Part shown: positions 28,412 to 36,158 of the stretch, piece after piece
How the letters are laid out: the number at the start of each line of letters is the position of its first letter
Numbering within the stretch: the first letter of the stretch is position 1
Assembly: GCF_001884235.1 (NCBI RefSeq)
Contig: NZ_MAOI01000008.1
Location: forward strand, 1 to 64,000
From: Bacillus paramycoides
GTDB lineage: Bacteria > Bacillota > Bacilli > Bacillales > Bacillaceae_G
Direction: 5' to 3'
Length of the DNA: 64,000 nt
Program-made: the position numbers and the translations under genes
Notes under the pieces: generated by a model
What the model was told of the DNA's origin: nothing
Database searches by the model: none
Seen by the model: the letters and a program-made list of their open reading frames with translations, nothing else

Positions 28412-29047
28412 TTAGTTAACGTCTTGTTCTAAGTACAACATATCTCCTTCTTTAATTGTACATTTCCCGTTTGTTAATTCAATCATCCAATTCGTAAATG
28501 TTTGTTTTCGATTTTCTTCTACATACGTATCAAATGTGACATTTTCGAGATAATGTATATCTTTAATGGCATATTCTGAATTGCGTAATTCATTTTCAAC
28601 TTTGCCAAGCAATGTATAATCAATTTCTGTTTGCATAACGCGCATTAGTTTCCGCTCAACAATGCCTACGTGATTAAGTCCTTCACTTGTACATTTTCCA
28701 TATGCACGAATTAATCCACCAGCACCAAGCTTAATGCCACCAAAATAGCGCGTGACGACAACGACAGTATCTTTTAGACCTCGTTTTTTTAATACCTCTA
28801 ACATAGGTACACCAGCGGTACCACTTGGTTCACCGTCATCGTTTGCTTTTTGAATTTGATCTTGTTCACCGATTAAATATGCGGAACAATTATGTGTTGC
28901 ATTCCAATGTTGTTTTTTTATTTTTTGTATAAATTCTTGGGCTTCCTCTTCAGTTGTGGCTCGATTTACATAGCAAATGAATCTGGATTTTTGAATAACA
29001 ATTTCGTGCTCACCGTAGCCTTTAACTGTTAAATATTGTAATAACAA
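28412..29047 (-). CDS. yvyE: YigZ/IMPACT-family protein
   Basis: 211 residues. The N-terminal IMPACT domain contains the family pattern NDDGEPSGTAGVPMLE and VVVTRYFGGIKLGAGGL, and a ferredoxin-like C-terminal domain follows. Homologues are linked to translation regulation in eukaryotes; the bacterial role is unsettled. B. subtilis yvyE also sits next to the degS/degU-yviA (DegV) region. Here degSU are absent, and the gene is divergent from a DegV gene. Confidence 0.93.
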   Translation of the reverse strand: MLLQYLTVKGYGEHEIVIQKSRFICYVNRATTEEEAQEFIQKIKKQHWNATHNCSAYLIGEQDQIQKANDDGEPSGTAGVPMLEVLKKRGLKDTVVVVTRYFGGIKLGAGGLIRAYGKCTSEGLNHVGIVERKLMRVMQTEIDYTLLGKVENELRNSEYAIKDIHYLENVTFDTYVEENRKQTFTNWMIELTNGKCTIKEGDMLYLEQDVN

Positions 29048-29286
29048 TGGTATACGCCCCTATCCTTCAAAATGACTAGTACTTTATATTTTAAAAGCGA
29101 GCGTTTTTATATTCAAACATTTTTTATAAATATGTTGAAATTTTTGATGATTATTTTATCTTTTTGTTGTAATTTGTCGAGATGGTGATTATAATTTCTA
29201 ACCTGCATTTTCATGTATTGGTGCACCTTTTTTGGTTTTCGTGTAAAATTAGGGAATAAAATTTTTTTTATAAGGCAGGTACGAAA

Positions 29287-30129
29287 ATGAAAACAGCTAT
29301 TGTTACTGATAGTACAGCGTATATACCGAAGCATATTCGTGACGAACTAAATATATATATGATTCCATTAAACGTTGTGTTTGGAACGGAATCTTATCAA
29401 GAAGAAGCTGAAATTTCAGCAGATGATTTTTATGTAAAAGTACGTGAGCAGGAAGAACTTCCGAAAACTTCGCAGCCAGCAATTGGAAAGTTTTTAGAGT
29501 TATATGAAGAATTATCTAAAGAATATGATGCAGTAATTAGTATTCATCTTTCAAGTGGAATTAGTGGTACATACCAAACAGCAACGACAGCTGGACAGAT
29601 GGTAGATGGTATTAATGTATATACGTACGACTCTGAAATTAGTTGTGAAGTACAAGGGTTTTACGTACGTGAAGGTGCGAAATTAGCAAGTGAAGGCAAG
29701 ACGCCAGAAGAGATTATCGCTCGCTTCGATGAAATGAAGCAAACGATGGATGCCTATTTTGTAGTGGATGATTTACATCATTTACAACGTGGGGGACGAT
29801 TAAATAGCGCACAAGCTTTCATCGGTAGTTTGTTACAAGTAAAACCAGTGTTATATTTTAGAGATAAAGTAATTATTCCATTCGAAAAAATTCGTACGCG
29901 TAAAAAAGCGTTGAAGCGTATCATTGAAATCTTTGATGAACAGGCAAATAAAGGTGTACCTATGGAAGCTGTCATTATTCATGCAAATCGTGAAGAGGAA
30001 GCTGAGGAATGGAAGAAAGAATTAGAAGAGCAATACCCTCATGTTATAATTCGTACGAGTTATTTCGGAGCTGTAATTGGCACGCATTTGGGTGAAGGTG
30101 CACTTGGTTTAGGCTGGTATACGAAGTAA
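29287..30129 (+). CDS. DegV-family fatty-acid-binding protein
   Basis: 280 residues. TAIVTDSTAYIPKHI opens the domain and SSGISGTYQTA supplies the conserved Ser that binds the fatty-acid carboxylate. LHHLQRGGRLNSAQAFIGSLL is the second family block. Proteins of this family, such as FakB, present fatty acids to FakA for phosphorylation; several paralogues differ in chain preference. Homologue of B. subtilis YviA. Ribosome site AAGGCAGG. Confidence 0.93.
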   Translation: MKTAIVTDSTAYIPKHIRDELNIYMIPLNVVFGTESYQEEAEISADDFYVKVREQEELPKTSQPAIGKFLELYEELSKEYDAVISIHLSSGISGTYQTATTAGQMVDGINVYTYDSEISCEVQGFYVREGAKLASEGKTPEEIIARFDEMKQTMDAYFVVDDLHHLQRGGRLNSAQAFIGSLLQVKPVLYFRDKVIIPFEKIRTRKKALKRIIEIFDEQANKGVPMEAVIIHANREEEAEEWKKELEEQYPHVIIRTSYFGAVIGTHLGEGALGLGWYTK

Positions 30130-30140
30130 TAAAGATATAA

Positions 30141-30170
30141 AAGCTCTCTTTTTGAAGAGGGTTTTTTTAC
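30141..30170 (+). terminator. rho-independent terminator
   Basis: CTCTCTT, loop, AAGAGGG, then seven T after the DegV gene. Confidence 0.75.
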
Positions 30171-30187
30171 GGATGTTTTATAAAAAT

Positions 30188-30218
30188 TTGACAAGTTAAT
30201 ATTTGGAAATGGTAAAAT
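30188..30218 (+). promoter_or_regulatory. sigma-A promoter of HxlR gene
   Basis: TTGACA (30188-30193) and TAAAAT (30213-30218) with a 19-bp spacer. The start site would be near 30225. Confidence 0.6.
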
Positions 30219-30301
30219 GTACGTAAAATTAAATAATGAGGAAAGTTTTATTACTTACTTTTTACAAGAAACTATCTTATAATAGAGGAGAGGTGAAATA
30301 T

Positions 30302-30616
30302 ATGGAGCATAATTCATGTTTATGTCCAAAATTTGAGTCAGCTTTTACATTGCTTAGTAAGAAATGGACTGGCTTAATTATTAAATCTTTGTTGGAAGAG
30401 CCGAAACGCTTTAGAGAAATCGCAGATATTATACCTAATATGAGCGATCGTATGTTGTCAGAACGTTTAAAGGAATTAGAAGGCGAAGGTATCGTAGTTC
30501 GTGACGTTTACCCAGAAGTACCAGTTAGAATCGAGTATGGTTTAACTGATAAAGGGAAGGCGTTGGAAAGTGTTATGAATGAAGTCCAAAATTGGGCTGA
30601 GAAATGGATGAAGTAA
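30302..30616 (+). CDS. HxlR-family transcriptional regulator
   Basis: ATG 30302 is chosen because GGAGAGGTG lies 7 bp before it; the upstream ATG 30236 has no ribosome site. 104 residues, winged helix. The N-terminal CLCPKFESAFTLLSKKWTG has the conserved Cys that acts as a redox or electrophile sensor in YodB/HypR-type members. A second Cys two residues before it could pair with it. No neighbouring target gene is obvious. Confidence 0.9.
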   Translation: MEHNSCLCPKFESAFTLLSKKWTGLIIKSLLEEPKRFREIADIIPNMSDRMLSERLKELEGEGIVVRDVYPEVPVRIEYGLTDKGKALESVMNEVQNWAEKWMK

Positions 30617-30650
30617 CGTTTCAGTCTCATTCATGTTGGTATAATTTCAA

Positions 30651-30678
30651 AACGTAAGGGAGTCCCTTACGTTTTTTC
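30651..30678 (+). terminator. rho-independent terminator
   Basis: AACGTAAGGGA, GT loop, CCCTTACGTT then T-run. Confidence 0.9.
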
Positions 30679-30764
30679 TATTTGTATAAAAATGGCGAAA
30701 CGTTCTTAAAATTCTACATATATATACAAAATTAGATATACTTTGCTATAGAGACAAATGTAAT

Positions 30765-30781
30765 ATTACATTTATTTTACA
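30765..30781 (-). promoter_or_regulatory. WalR (YycF) box upstream of cwlO-like gene
   Basis: On the minus strand, TGTAAA-ATAAA-TGTAAT is an exact TGTWAH-N5-TGTWAH direct repeat. It lies 97 bp upstream of the start codon. B. subtilis cwlO (yvcE) is a known WalRK target. Confidence 0.65.
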
Positions 30782-30877
30782 AAACCGTAACATTGGCGAA
30801 AAAACTCCCGAATTATGGTATAAATTTTAATAGGTTAAGTACGGAAAAAGAAAAAAGAAAGCGGTGTAAAAAATAAA

Positions 30878-32191
30878 ATGAAAAAGCTAAAAATGGCATC
30901 TTGCGCGTTAGTTGCAGGGTTAATGTTTTCAGGGCTAACACCAAATGTATTTGCAGAAGATAAAATTTCTGACGTGAAATCACAAATTAACACACAAAAT
31001 GACACTTTACATAAACAACAACAAGAACGTGATGAATTACAAAAACAAATGAATGACTTAAACAAAACAATTCAAGGTTTAGATAAGTCTGTTCAAGAGA
31101 ACGCTTCAAAACTTGATGAAACAACAAAAAAAGTTGCTGATACCGAGCAATTAATCGAGAAGAAAAATAAAGATATTGCAGAACTACAAACAAAAATTGC
31201 AAAACGTGAAGAGTTATTGAGAAAACGTTTAGTTGCACTTCAAGAACAACCAAACACGAACGTTGTAACAGAAGTTCTTGTAAACTCTAAAAACATTGCA
31301 GATCTAGTTGATCGCTTCAATTCTATGTCTAAAATTCTTGAGTCTGACGAAGATATCATGAAAACACAACAAGAAGATCAAGTGAACGTGAAAAAAGATG
31401 TTGAAACAGTAAAAGAAAAACAAAAAGAATTAAAAGAAGCACAAGCTCAAATTGAAACTGCTAAGAAAGAACTTGACGCTGAAAAAGCGAAAAAAGAAAC
31501 TGCAGTGAATGATTTAAGCGGCAAAATGGATACCGTTGTAACTACAATGACAAGTACGGAAAGTCAATTGAAAGATCTTGAGAAACAAGCGTTACAATTA
31601 CAACGTATTGCTGAAGAAGAGGCACAAGCAAAAGCTGCACAAGAAGCTGCTGCTCAAAAACAAGCAGAGCAAGCTGCTAAAGCAAAAGAAGCACAAGCTC
31701 AGCCGGCACAAGCTCAGCCGGCACAAGCGCCTGCTCAACCAGCGGCACCAGCAAACAATGGTGGACAAGCTCAAAAAGAAGAGCCTAAAAAAGAGCAACC
31801 TAAGAAAGAACAGCCTAAAAAAGAAGAATCTACACCAGCACCAAATGCGGGTGGCGTAATCGGTAAAGCACAAAGCTACTTAGGTTTACCATATGTTTGG
31901 GGAAGTGCATCTCCATCAAACGGCGGTTTTGACTGTAGTGGATTCATCTCTTACATCTTTGGTGTAGGTCGTCAAGACGTTGCAGGTTACTGGAACTCAG
32001 TTTCTAAAGTAAGTAGCCCACAACCTGGAGATTTAGTATTCTTCCAAGGTACTTATAAAGCAGGTCCATCTCACATCGGTATTTACGTTGGGAATGGCCA
32101 AATGATTCATGCGAGTGATAAAGGGATTGCTTACGGTGATATTAACAGTTCTTACAACCAGAAACATTTCTTAGGATACGGTCGATTCTAG
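30878..32191 (+). CDS. cwlO: CwlO-like NlpC/P60 DL-endopeptidase
   Basis: 437 residues. Signal peptide (about 1-26, ending VFAED), a long coiled coil (about 30-240), an Ala/Gln/Pro linker (PAQAQPAQAP) with a Lys-Glu-Pro repeat (KKEQPKKEQPKKEE), then an NlpC/P60 domain from about 324. The catalytic triad is Cys353 (FDCSG), His399 (SHIG) and His411 (IHAS). This coiled coil plus NlpC architecture is that of B. subtilis CwlO, which FtsEX activates. ftsEX lies 9 kb away here, and a WalR box precedes this gene. It should cut D-Glu to diaminopimelate bonds during elongation. Confidence 0.88.
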   Translation: MKKLKMASCALVAGLMFSGLTPNVFAEDKISDVKSQINTQNDTLHKQQQERDELQKQMNDLNKTIQGLDKSVQENASKLDETTKKVADTEQLIEKKNKDIAELQTKIAKREELLRKRLVALQEQPNTNVVTEVLVNSKNIADLVDRFNSMSKILESDEDIMKTQQEDQVNVKKDVETVKEKQKELKEAQAQIETAKKELDAEKAKKETAVNDLSGKMDTVVTTMTSTESQLKDLEKQALQLQRIAEEEAQAKAAQEAAAQKQAEQAAKAKEAQAQPAQAQPAQAPAQPAAPANNGGQAQKEEPKKEQPKKEQPKKEESTPAPNAGGVIGKAQSYLGLPYVWGSASPSNGGFDCSGFISYIFGVGRQDVAGYWNSVSKVSSPQPGDLVFFQGTYKAGPSHIGIYVGNGQMIHASDKGIAYGDINSSYNQKHFLGYGRF

Positions 32192-32220
32192 GATTTATAA
32201 TTTAATAAAACACGTGTATA

Positions 32221-32266
32221 AAGTCGATAGCTTACTATTTTATAAGTAGGTTATCGGCTTTTTTGA
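32221..32266 (+). terminator. rho-independent terminator
   Basis: GTCGATAGCTTACT and AGTAGGTTATCGGC arms (G-T pairs), then six T. Confidence 0.8.
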
Positions 32267-32318
32267 GTTTTTACGAGATTATGAGAAGGATTTATAGTAG
32301 TGCTGGAGGTGGTTTAGG

Positions 32319-33668
32319 ATGTTAGCCGGGAAACAGTTACTATTAGAAGAACTCTCTTCAGATTTGCAGGGTGAATTAAATCATTTGAAAAGGAAGCGAG
32401 AAGTCGTTTGTGTACAAGGTGTAATTAAGAAGTCTTCAAAATATATGTGTCAGCGTTGCGGAAATATAGAGCAGCGACTATTTGCGTCATTTTTATGTAA
32501 AAGGTGCAATAGGGACTGTACGTATTGCCGAAAGTGCGTAACGATGGGGCGTGTGAGCGAATGTGCTGTACTTGTTCGCGGGATAGCTGAAATAAAAGGA
32601 GAAAATTACTTGCATCCGTTACGTTGGACAGGAGTTTTGTCTGCTGGACAGGAATTGGCTGCACAAGGTGTCGCTGAAGCTGTTAAACGGAAAGAATCAT
32701 TCTTTATTTGGGCTGTGTGCGGGGCTGGGAAGACGGAAATGTTGTTTCATGGAATTGCAGAGGCACTTCAAAAGGGAGAGAGAGTTTGTATCGCAACGCC
32801 GAGAACAGATGTTGTACTTGAATTAGCGCCAAGGTTACAAGAAGCGTTTCCAAATATAAATGTAGCAGCTTTGTACGGAGGGAGTTTAGATTGTGAAAAA
32901 GATGCAATGTTAGTCGTTTCAACTACGCATCAATTGTTGCGTTACTATAAATCGTTTCATGTCATGATTGTAGATGAGATAGATGCTTTTCCATATCATG
33001 CGGATAAGATGTTACATTACGCAGTAAAACAAGCAATGAAAGAGAAAGCAGCACGTATTTATTTAACAGCAACTCCAGATGAAAAGTGGAAGCGGAAGTT
33101 GCGAAGTGGTAAGCAAAAAGGGGTTATTATTTCAGGACGCTATCATCGTCATCCCTTGCCAGTTCCGGTGTTTCGGTGGTGTGGAAATTGGAAAAAAGAC
33201 CTCGTGCGTAAAAAGATCCCTCGTGTTTTATTGCAATGGCTAAATATGTACTTAGGTAAACAATATCCCATTTTTTTATTTGTTCCCCATGTGCGATACG
33301 TAGAAGAAATCAGCTTGTTATTAAAATCAATAAACAGCCAAATTGACGGTGTGCATGCAGAAGATCCGAAGAGAAAAGAAAAGGTAGCGGCTTTTCGAAA
33401 AGGAGAAATTCCTTTATTAGTTACAACGACGATTTTGGAACGAGGGGTAACTGTGAAGAATTTGCAAGTAGCAGTTTTAGGGGCAGAAGAAGAAATATTT
33501 TCAGAAAGTGCTCTCGTTCAAGTTGCAGGGCGTGCTGGTAGAAGTTTTGATGAACCTCATGGAGAGGTCATCTATTTTCATTATGGAAAGACAGAGGCGA
33601 TGGTACGCGCGAAAAAACATATTCAAAGCATGAATAAAAATGCTAAAGAACAAGGATTGATAGATTAA
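32319..33668 (+). CDS. comFA: competence DNA helicase ComFA
   Basis: 449 residues, near B. subtilis ComFA (463). An N-terminal four-Cys zinc module (CQRCGN, CKRC, CTYC, CRKC) is followed by a superfamily 2 helicase: Walker A AVCGAGKTE, DEID box, TATP motif III, and QVAGRAGRS motif VI. It drives the inward movement of single-stranded DNA at the membrane during transformation. The TAA stop overlaps the comFC ATG (TAATG), so they are coupled. comFB, which lies between them in B. subtilis, is absent. Confidence 0.95.
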   Translation: MLAGKQLLLEELSSDLQGELNHLKRKREVVCVQGVIKKSSKYMCQRCGNIEQRLFASFLCKRCNRDCTYCRKCVTMGRVSECAVLVRGIAEIKGENYLHPLRWTGVLSAGQELAAQGVAEAVKRKESFFIWAVCGAGKTEMLFHGIAEALQKGERVCIATPRTDVVLELAPRLQEAFPNINVAALYGGSLDCEKDAMLVVSTTHQLLRYYKSFHVMIVDEIDAFPYHADKMLHYAVKQAMKEKAARIYLTATPDEKWKRKLRSGKQKGVIISGRYHRHPLPVPVFRWCGNWKKDLVRKKIPRVLLQWLNMYLGKQYPIFLFVPHVRYVEEISLLLKSINSQIDGVHAEDPKRKEKVAAFRKGEIPLLVTTTILERGVTVKNLQVAVLGAEEEIFSESALVQVAGRAGRSFDEPHGEVIYFHYGKTEAMVRAKKHIQSMNKNAKEQGLID

Positions 33669-34372
33669 TGCATTGTCTACTTTGTGATGAGTATATTTCA
33701 TACGCGATTAGTTGGTACACTTTTTTTGTTAAGCTTCATAAAGAGTATATATGTGATAGATGCGAACAAAAACTTTCCTATATTATAGGAGATATTTGTA
33801 GAGAGTGTGGTCGGCTTTTAGAACTTGTGCCAGCTGAATATAAAAACGGTGATATTTGCACGGATTGCATAAGATGGATGGACGAGGAGAGGTTTCCGTC
33901 TCTCATAAATCGTTCGTTGTGTGTGTACAATGAAGGGATGAAAGAAATATTAGCACAGTTTAAGTTTCGAGGAGATGCTGAATTAGTTCATATTTTCTAT
34001 CAGTCTTTTCGAAGGCTTTTTCAAAAATATTTTGCGAATGTTTCAGTTGTTATTTCTGTTCCGCTTAGTGAAGAACGAGAATACGAACGTGGTTTTAATC
34101 AAGCCGAGTTACTAGCTTCTTGTTTGCCTGTCAAAATGTCTTGTACATCATTAAGAAGGATAGAAACAGAAAAGCAAAGTAAGAAGAAGCGCAAAGAAAG
34201 GATGTCGGGAAGTAATCCTTTTTATTTTCAGGGAGAAGAGATGTTTCATGGGCAACATGTTTTAATCGTTGATGATGTGTATACGACAGGAATTACAGTT
34301 AGGCAAATTGGAAGTCTTTTGTATGATAGAGGAGCGAGGGAGGTTTCTTGTTTGACACTTTGTAGAGGCTAA
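33668..34372 (+). CDS. comFC: ComFC competence protein / amidophosphoribosyltransferase-like
   Basis: 234 residues. N-terminal paired CxxC modules (CLLC, CDRC, CREC, CTDC) are followed by a phosphoribosyltransferase domain with VLIVDDVYTTGIT. It is required for transformation and interacts with ComFA in relatives; its reaction is unknown. The ATG overlaps the comFA stop by one base. Confidence 0.94.
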   Translation: MHCLLCDEYISYAISWYTFFVKLHKEYICDRCEQKLSYIIGDICRECGRLLELVPAEYKNGDICTDCIRWMDEERFPSLINRSLCVYNEGMKEILAQFKFRGDAELVHIFYQSFRRLFQKYFANVSVVISVPLSEEREYERGFNQAELLASCLPVKMSCTSLRRIETEKQSKKKRKERMSGSNPFYFQGEEMFHGQHVLIVDDVYTTGITVRQIGSLLYDRGAREVSCLTLCRG

Positions 34373-34416
34373 TATGTGAATGTCGAAAGGGGTAATAAAA
34401 AGACGACAGGTCTTCT

Positions 34417-34446
34417 TTGACTTACGATCTTGTCATTCGTTATAGT
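34417..34446 (+). promoter_or_regulatory. sigma-A promoter of csp gene
   Basis: TTGACT (34417-34422) and TATAGT (34441-34446), 18-bp spacer. The implied 5' leader is about 40 nt and includes a GGGGCGAATGCCCT mini-hairpin. Confidence 0.6.
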
Positions 34447-34492
34447 CAGACTATGGGGCGAATGCCCTGATTTTTAGAGTGAAGGGAATGGA

Positions 34493-34696
34493 ATGAACAT
34501 GCAAGGAAGAGTAAAATGGTTCAATGCAGAAAAGGGATTTGGGTTTATTGAGCGTGAAAATGGTGACGATGTTTTTGTCCATTTTTCTGCTATTCAACAA
34601 GAAGGATATAAGTCGTTAGAAGAAGGGCAACAAGTGCAGTTTGATATTGTTGATGGCGCACGTGGACCACAAGCGGCTAATGTTGTGAAGTTGTAA
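34493..34696 (+). CDS. cold-shock protein (CspC-like)
   Basis: 67 residues, single OB-fold cold-shock domain with RNP1 KGFGFIE and RNP2 VFVHF. ATG 34493 follows AAGGGA by 5 bp; ATG 34499 is possible and would give the common 65-residue form. It binds single-stranded RNA and DNA and melts mRNA structure. It is closest by eye to B. subtilis CspC. Confidence 0.95.
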   Translation: MNMQGRVKWFNAEKGFGFIERENGDDVFVHFSAIQQEGYKSLEEGQQVQFDIVDGARGPQAANVVKL

Positions 34697-34756
34697 AAAT
34701 TACGTTTTTGGAAAAGATAGAGCTGTATTTGTGGCAGCATTTTATAAATTATGGAA

Positions 34757-34783
34757 GCTCTTGTTTGTAACAAGGGTTTTTTT
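34757..34783 (+). terminator. rho-independent terminator
   Basis: CTCTTGTT, TGT loop, AACAAGGG, then T-run, after the csp gene. Confidence 0.75.
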
Positions 34784-34956
34784 GTTGTAGGGAGAGTTGT
34801 CAAAAAGTTGTTTCTTTTCTGTAACGAATTGTCCACAGTTACATTCGTTATTCACGATGTTAATAGGATAAAATAAAGATAGAAACGATGCATCTTTTCA
34901 TTTCAACAAAAAATGATAAAAAAATCGCAATTCCACTAATTTTTTTAAAAAAGTTA

Positions 34957-34983
34957 GAAGGAGTTTTTAAGCCAGTGTCGAAA
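34957..34983 (+). promoter_or_regulatory. candidate sigma-H promoter of hpf
   Basis: GAAGGAGTT, 11 bp, GTCGAAA compares with RNAGGAWWW-N11-12-RNNGAAT, with one or two mismatches. B. subtilis yvyD is under sigma-H and sigma-B control, which motivated the search. A sigma-A reading is possible. Confidence 0.35.
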
Positions 34984-35018
34984 TTATAGTACATAGGCTT
35001 GAAAGGAGGAATTCATCT

Positions 35019-35561
35019 ATGAAATTCAACATTCGTGGTGAAAATATTGAAGTAACTCCAGCATTAAAGGAATATGTAGAGAAAAAGCTAAGTAAATTAG
35101 AGCGTTATTTTGATACATTCCCAGAGATTAAGGTTAATTTAAAAGTATACTCTGACAAGCAACGTATCGAGGTAACAATTCCATTTACAGATTTATTACT
35201 TCGTGCAGAAGAAACAAATAGCGATATGTACGCTGCAATTGATTTAGTAGTTGATAAAATTGAGCGACAAATTCGTAAACATAAAACAAAAGTAAACCGT
35301 AAATTACGTGAAAAGGGTTCTGTTAAAAACAACTTTATCCTTCCAGAAGCAGTAGCTGTTCTGGATGAGGTAGAAGAGGATGAATTAGAACTTGTACGTA
35401 CAAAACGATTCGATTTAAAACCGATGGACGTTGAAGAAGCGATCTTACAAATGGATATGCTAGGACATAATTTCTTCGTCTTCACAAATGCGGATACAAA
35501 TGAAACTAATGTTGTATATGGCCGTAAAGACGGAAAATATGGTTTAATCGAAACAAAATAA
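35019..35561 (+). CDS. hpf: ribosome hibernation promoting factor, long form
   Basis: 180 residues, the long HPF (YvyD) type. The N-terminal ribosome-binding domain (1-105: MKFNIRGENIEVTPALKEYV) is joined by an acidic linker to a dimerisation domain (about 125-180: RTKRFDLKPMDVEEAILQMD, then MLGHNFFVFTNADT). It pairs 70S ribosomes into inactive 100S dimers in stationary phase. Strong GAAAGGAGGAATT site. It precedes secA as in B. subtilis. Confidence 0.97.
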   Translation: MKFNIRGENIEVTPALKEYVEKKLSKLERYFDTFPEIKVNLKVYSDKQRIEVTIPFTDLLLRAEETNSDMYAAIDLVVDKIERQIRKHKTKVNRKLREKGSVKNNFILPEAVAVLDEVEEDELELVRTKRFDLKPMDVEEAILQMDMLGHNFFVFTNADTNETNVVYGRKDGKYGLIETK

Positions 35562-35567
35562 TAATTC

Positions 35568-35600
35568 AAAAGCGCAGCCGAAAGGGGCTGCGCTTTTTTC
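35568..35600 (+). terminator. rho-independent terminator of hpf
   Basis: AAAGCGCAGCC and GGCTGCGCTTT arms, then T-run. Confidence 0.92.
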
Positions 35601-35671
35601 TTTTTTCTATATTTTTGTTTTCGTATTTCGTAATATCGATATGAATTTAAACAGCTCATTCGTAATGAGAT

Positions 35672-36004
35672 TTAGAAGTTATGTCTCGTTACTGTCAATT
35701 GTATTACTATTCCAAAAGGATCTCGAATAATGGCATAACCAGGGCTGAAGGAGTTTTTTTAAAAAGGTGTTAAAATATGAACTTCATCATGTTGAATTAG
35801 ATTGTGATAGAGTGCTTCAATGGTTTGGAAATCTTTAGATTGAATACATAAAGATAAGCTGTTACTGAGATTGAATGAACAATTTGTAATAGCAAGATTT
35901 AGTTTGTTTGAACAGCTTAAATAAAATAGTAGGGATTGTAGCTGAAAAAAATTCCTGAAACTAGGCCCGACATTTGGACGATTGTTGTCATAGTTATAAG
36001 ACAA
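35672..36004 (-). pseudogene. VOC-family pseudogene with in-frame stop
   Basis: Reading the minus strand, an open stretch (to 35762) with LSLCIQSKDFQTIEALYHNL stops at TAA (35759-35761). The same frame then continues NSFSPGYAIIRDPFGIVIQL to a second TAA at 35672. DPFG-VIQL is the typical last strand of VOC domains. The N-terminus is poorly matched and there is no clear start or ribosome site. The product would be about 110 residues; it looks like a decayed gene. Confidence 0.65.
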
Positions 36005-36158
36005 GTGTTACAATTATCATTAGGTTTATACATTTTAGTTTTTTTAATTAGGAGAAAAATTGGCATAACATAAATTTGATTTTTATAACGACTGATTGTA
36101 AAGAGAAAAAGAAAGCAATCAGAAGTTTTATTTTAATAAAAAGAGGAGCGTATTTCCT

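Noticed and set aside
31578-31859. 93-residue Lys-rich frame on the plus strand and a 91-residue Leu/Phe/Ser-rich frame opposite
   Set aside because: Both are shadows of the low-complexity linker of the CwlO-like gene; no ribosome site and biased composition.
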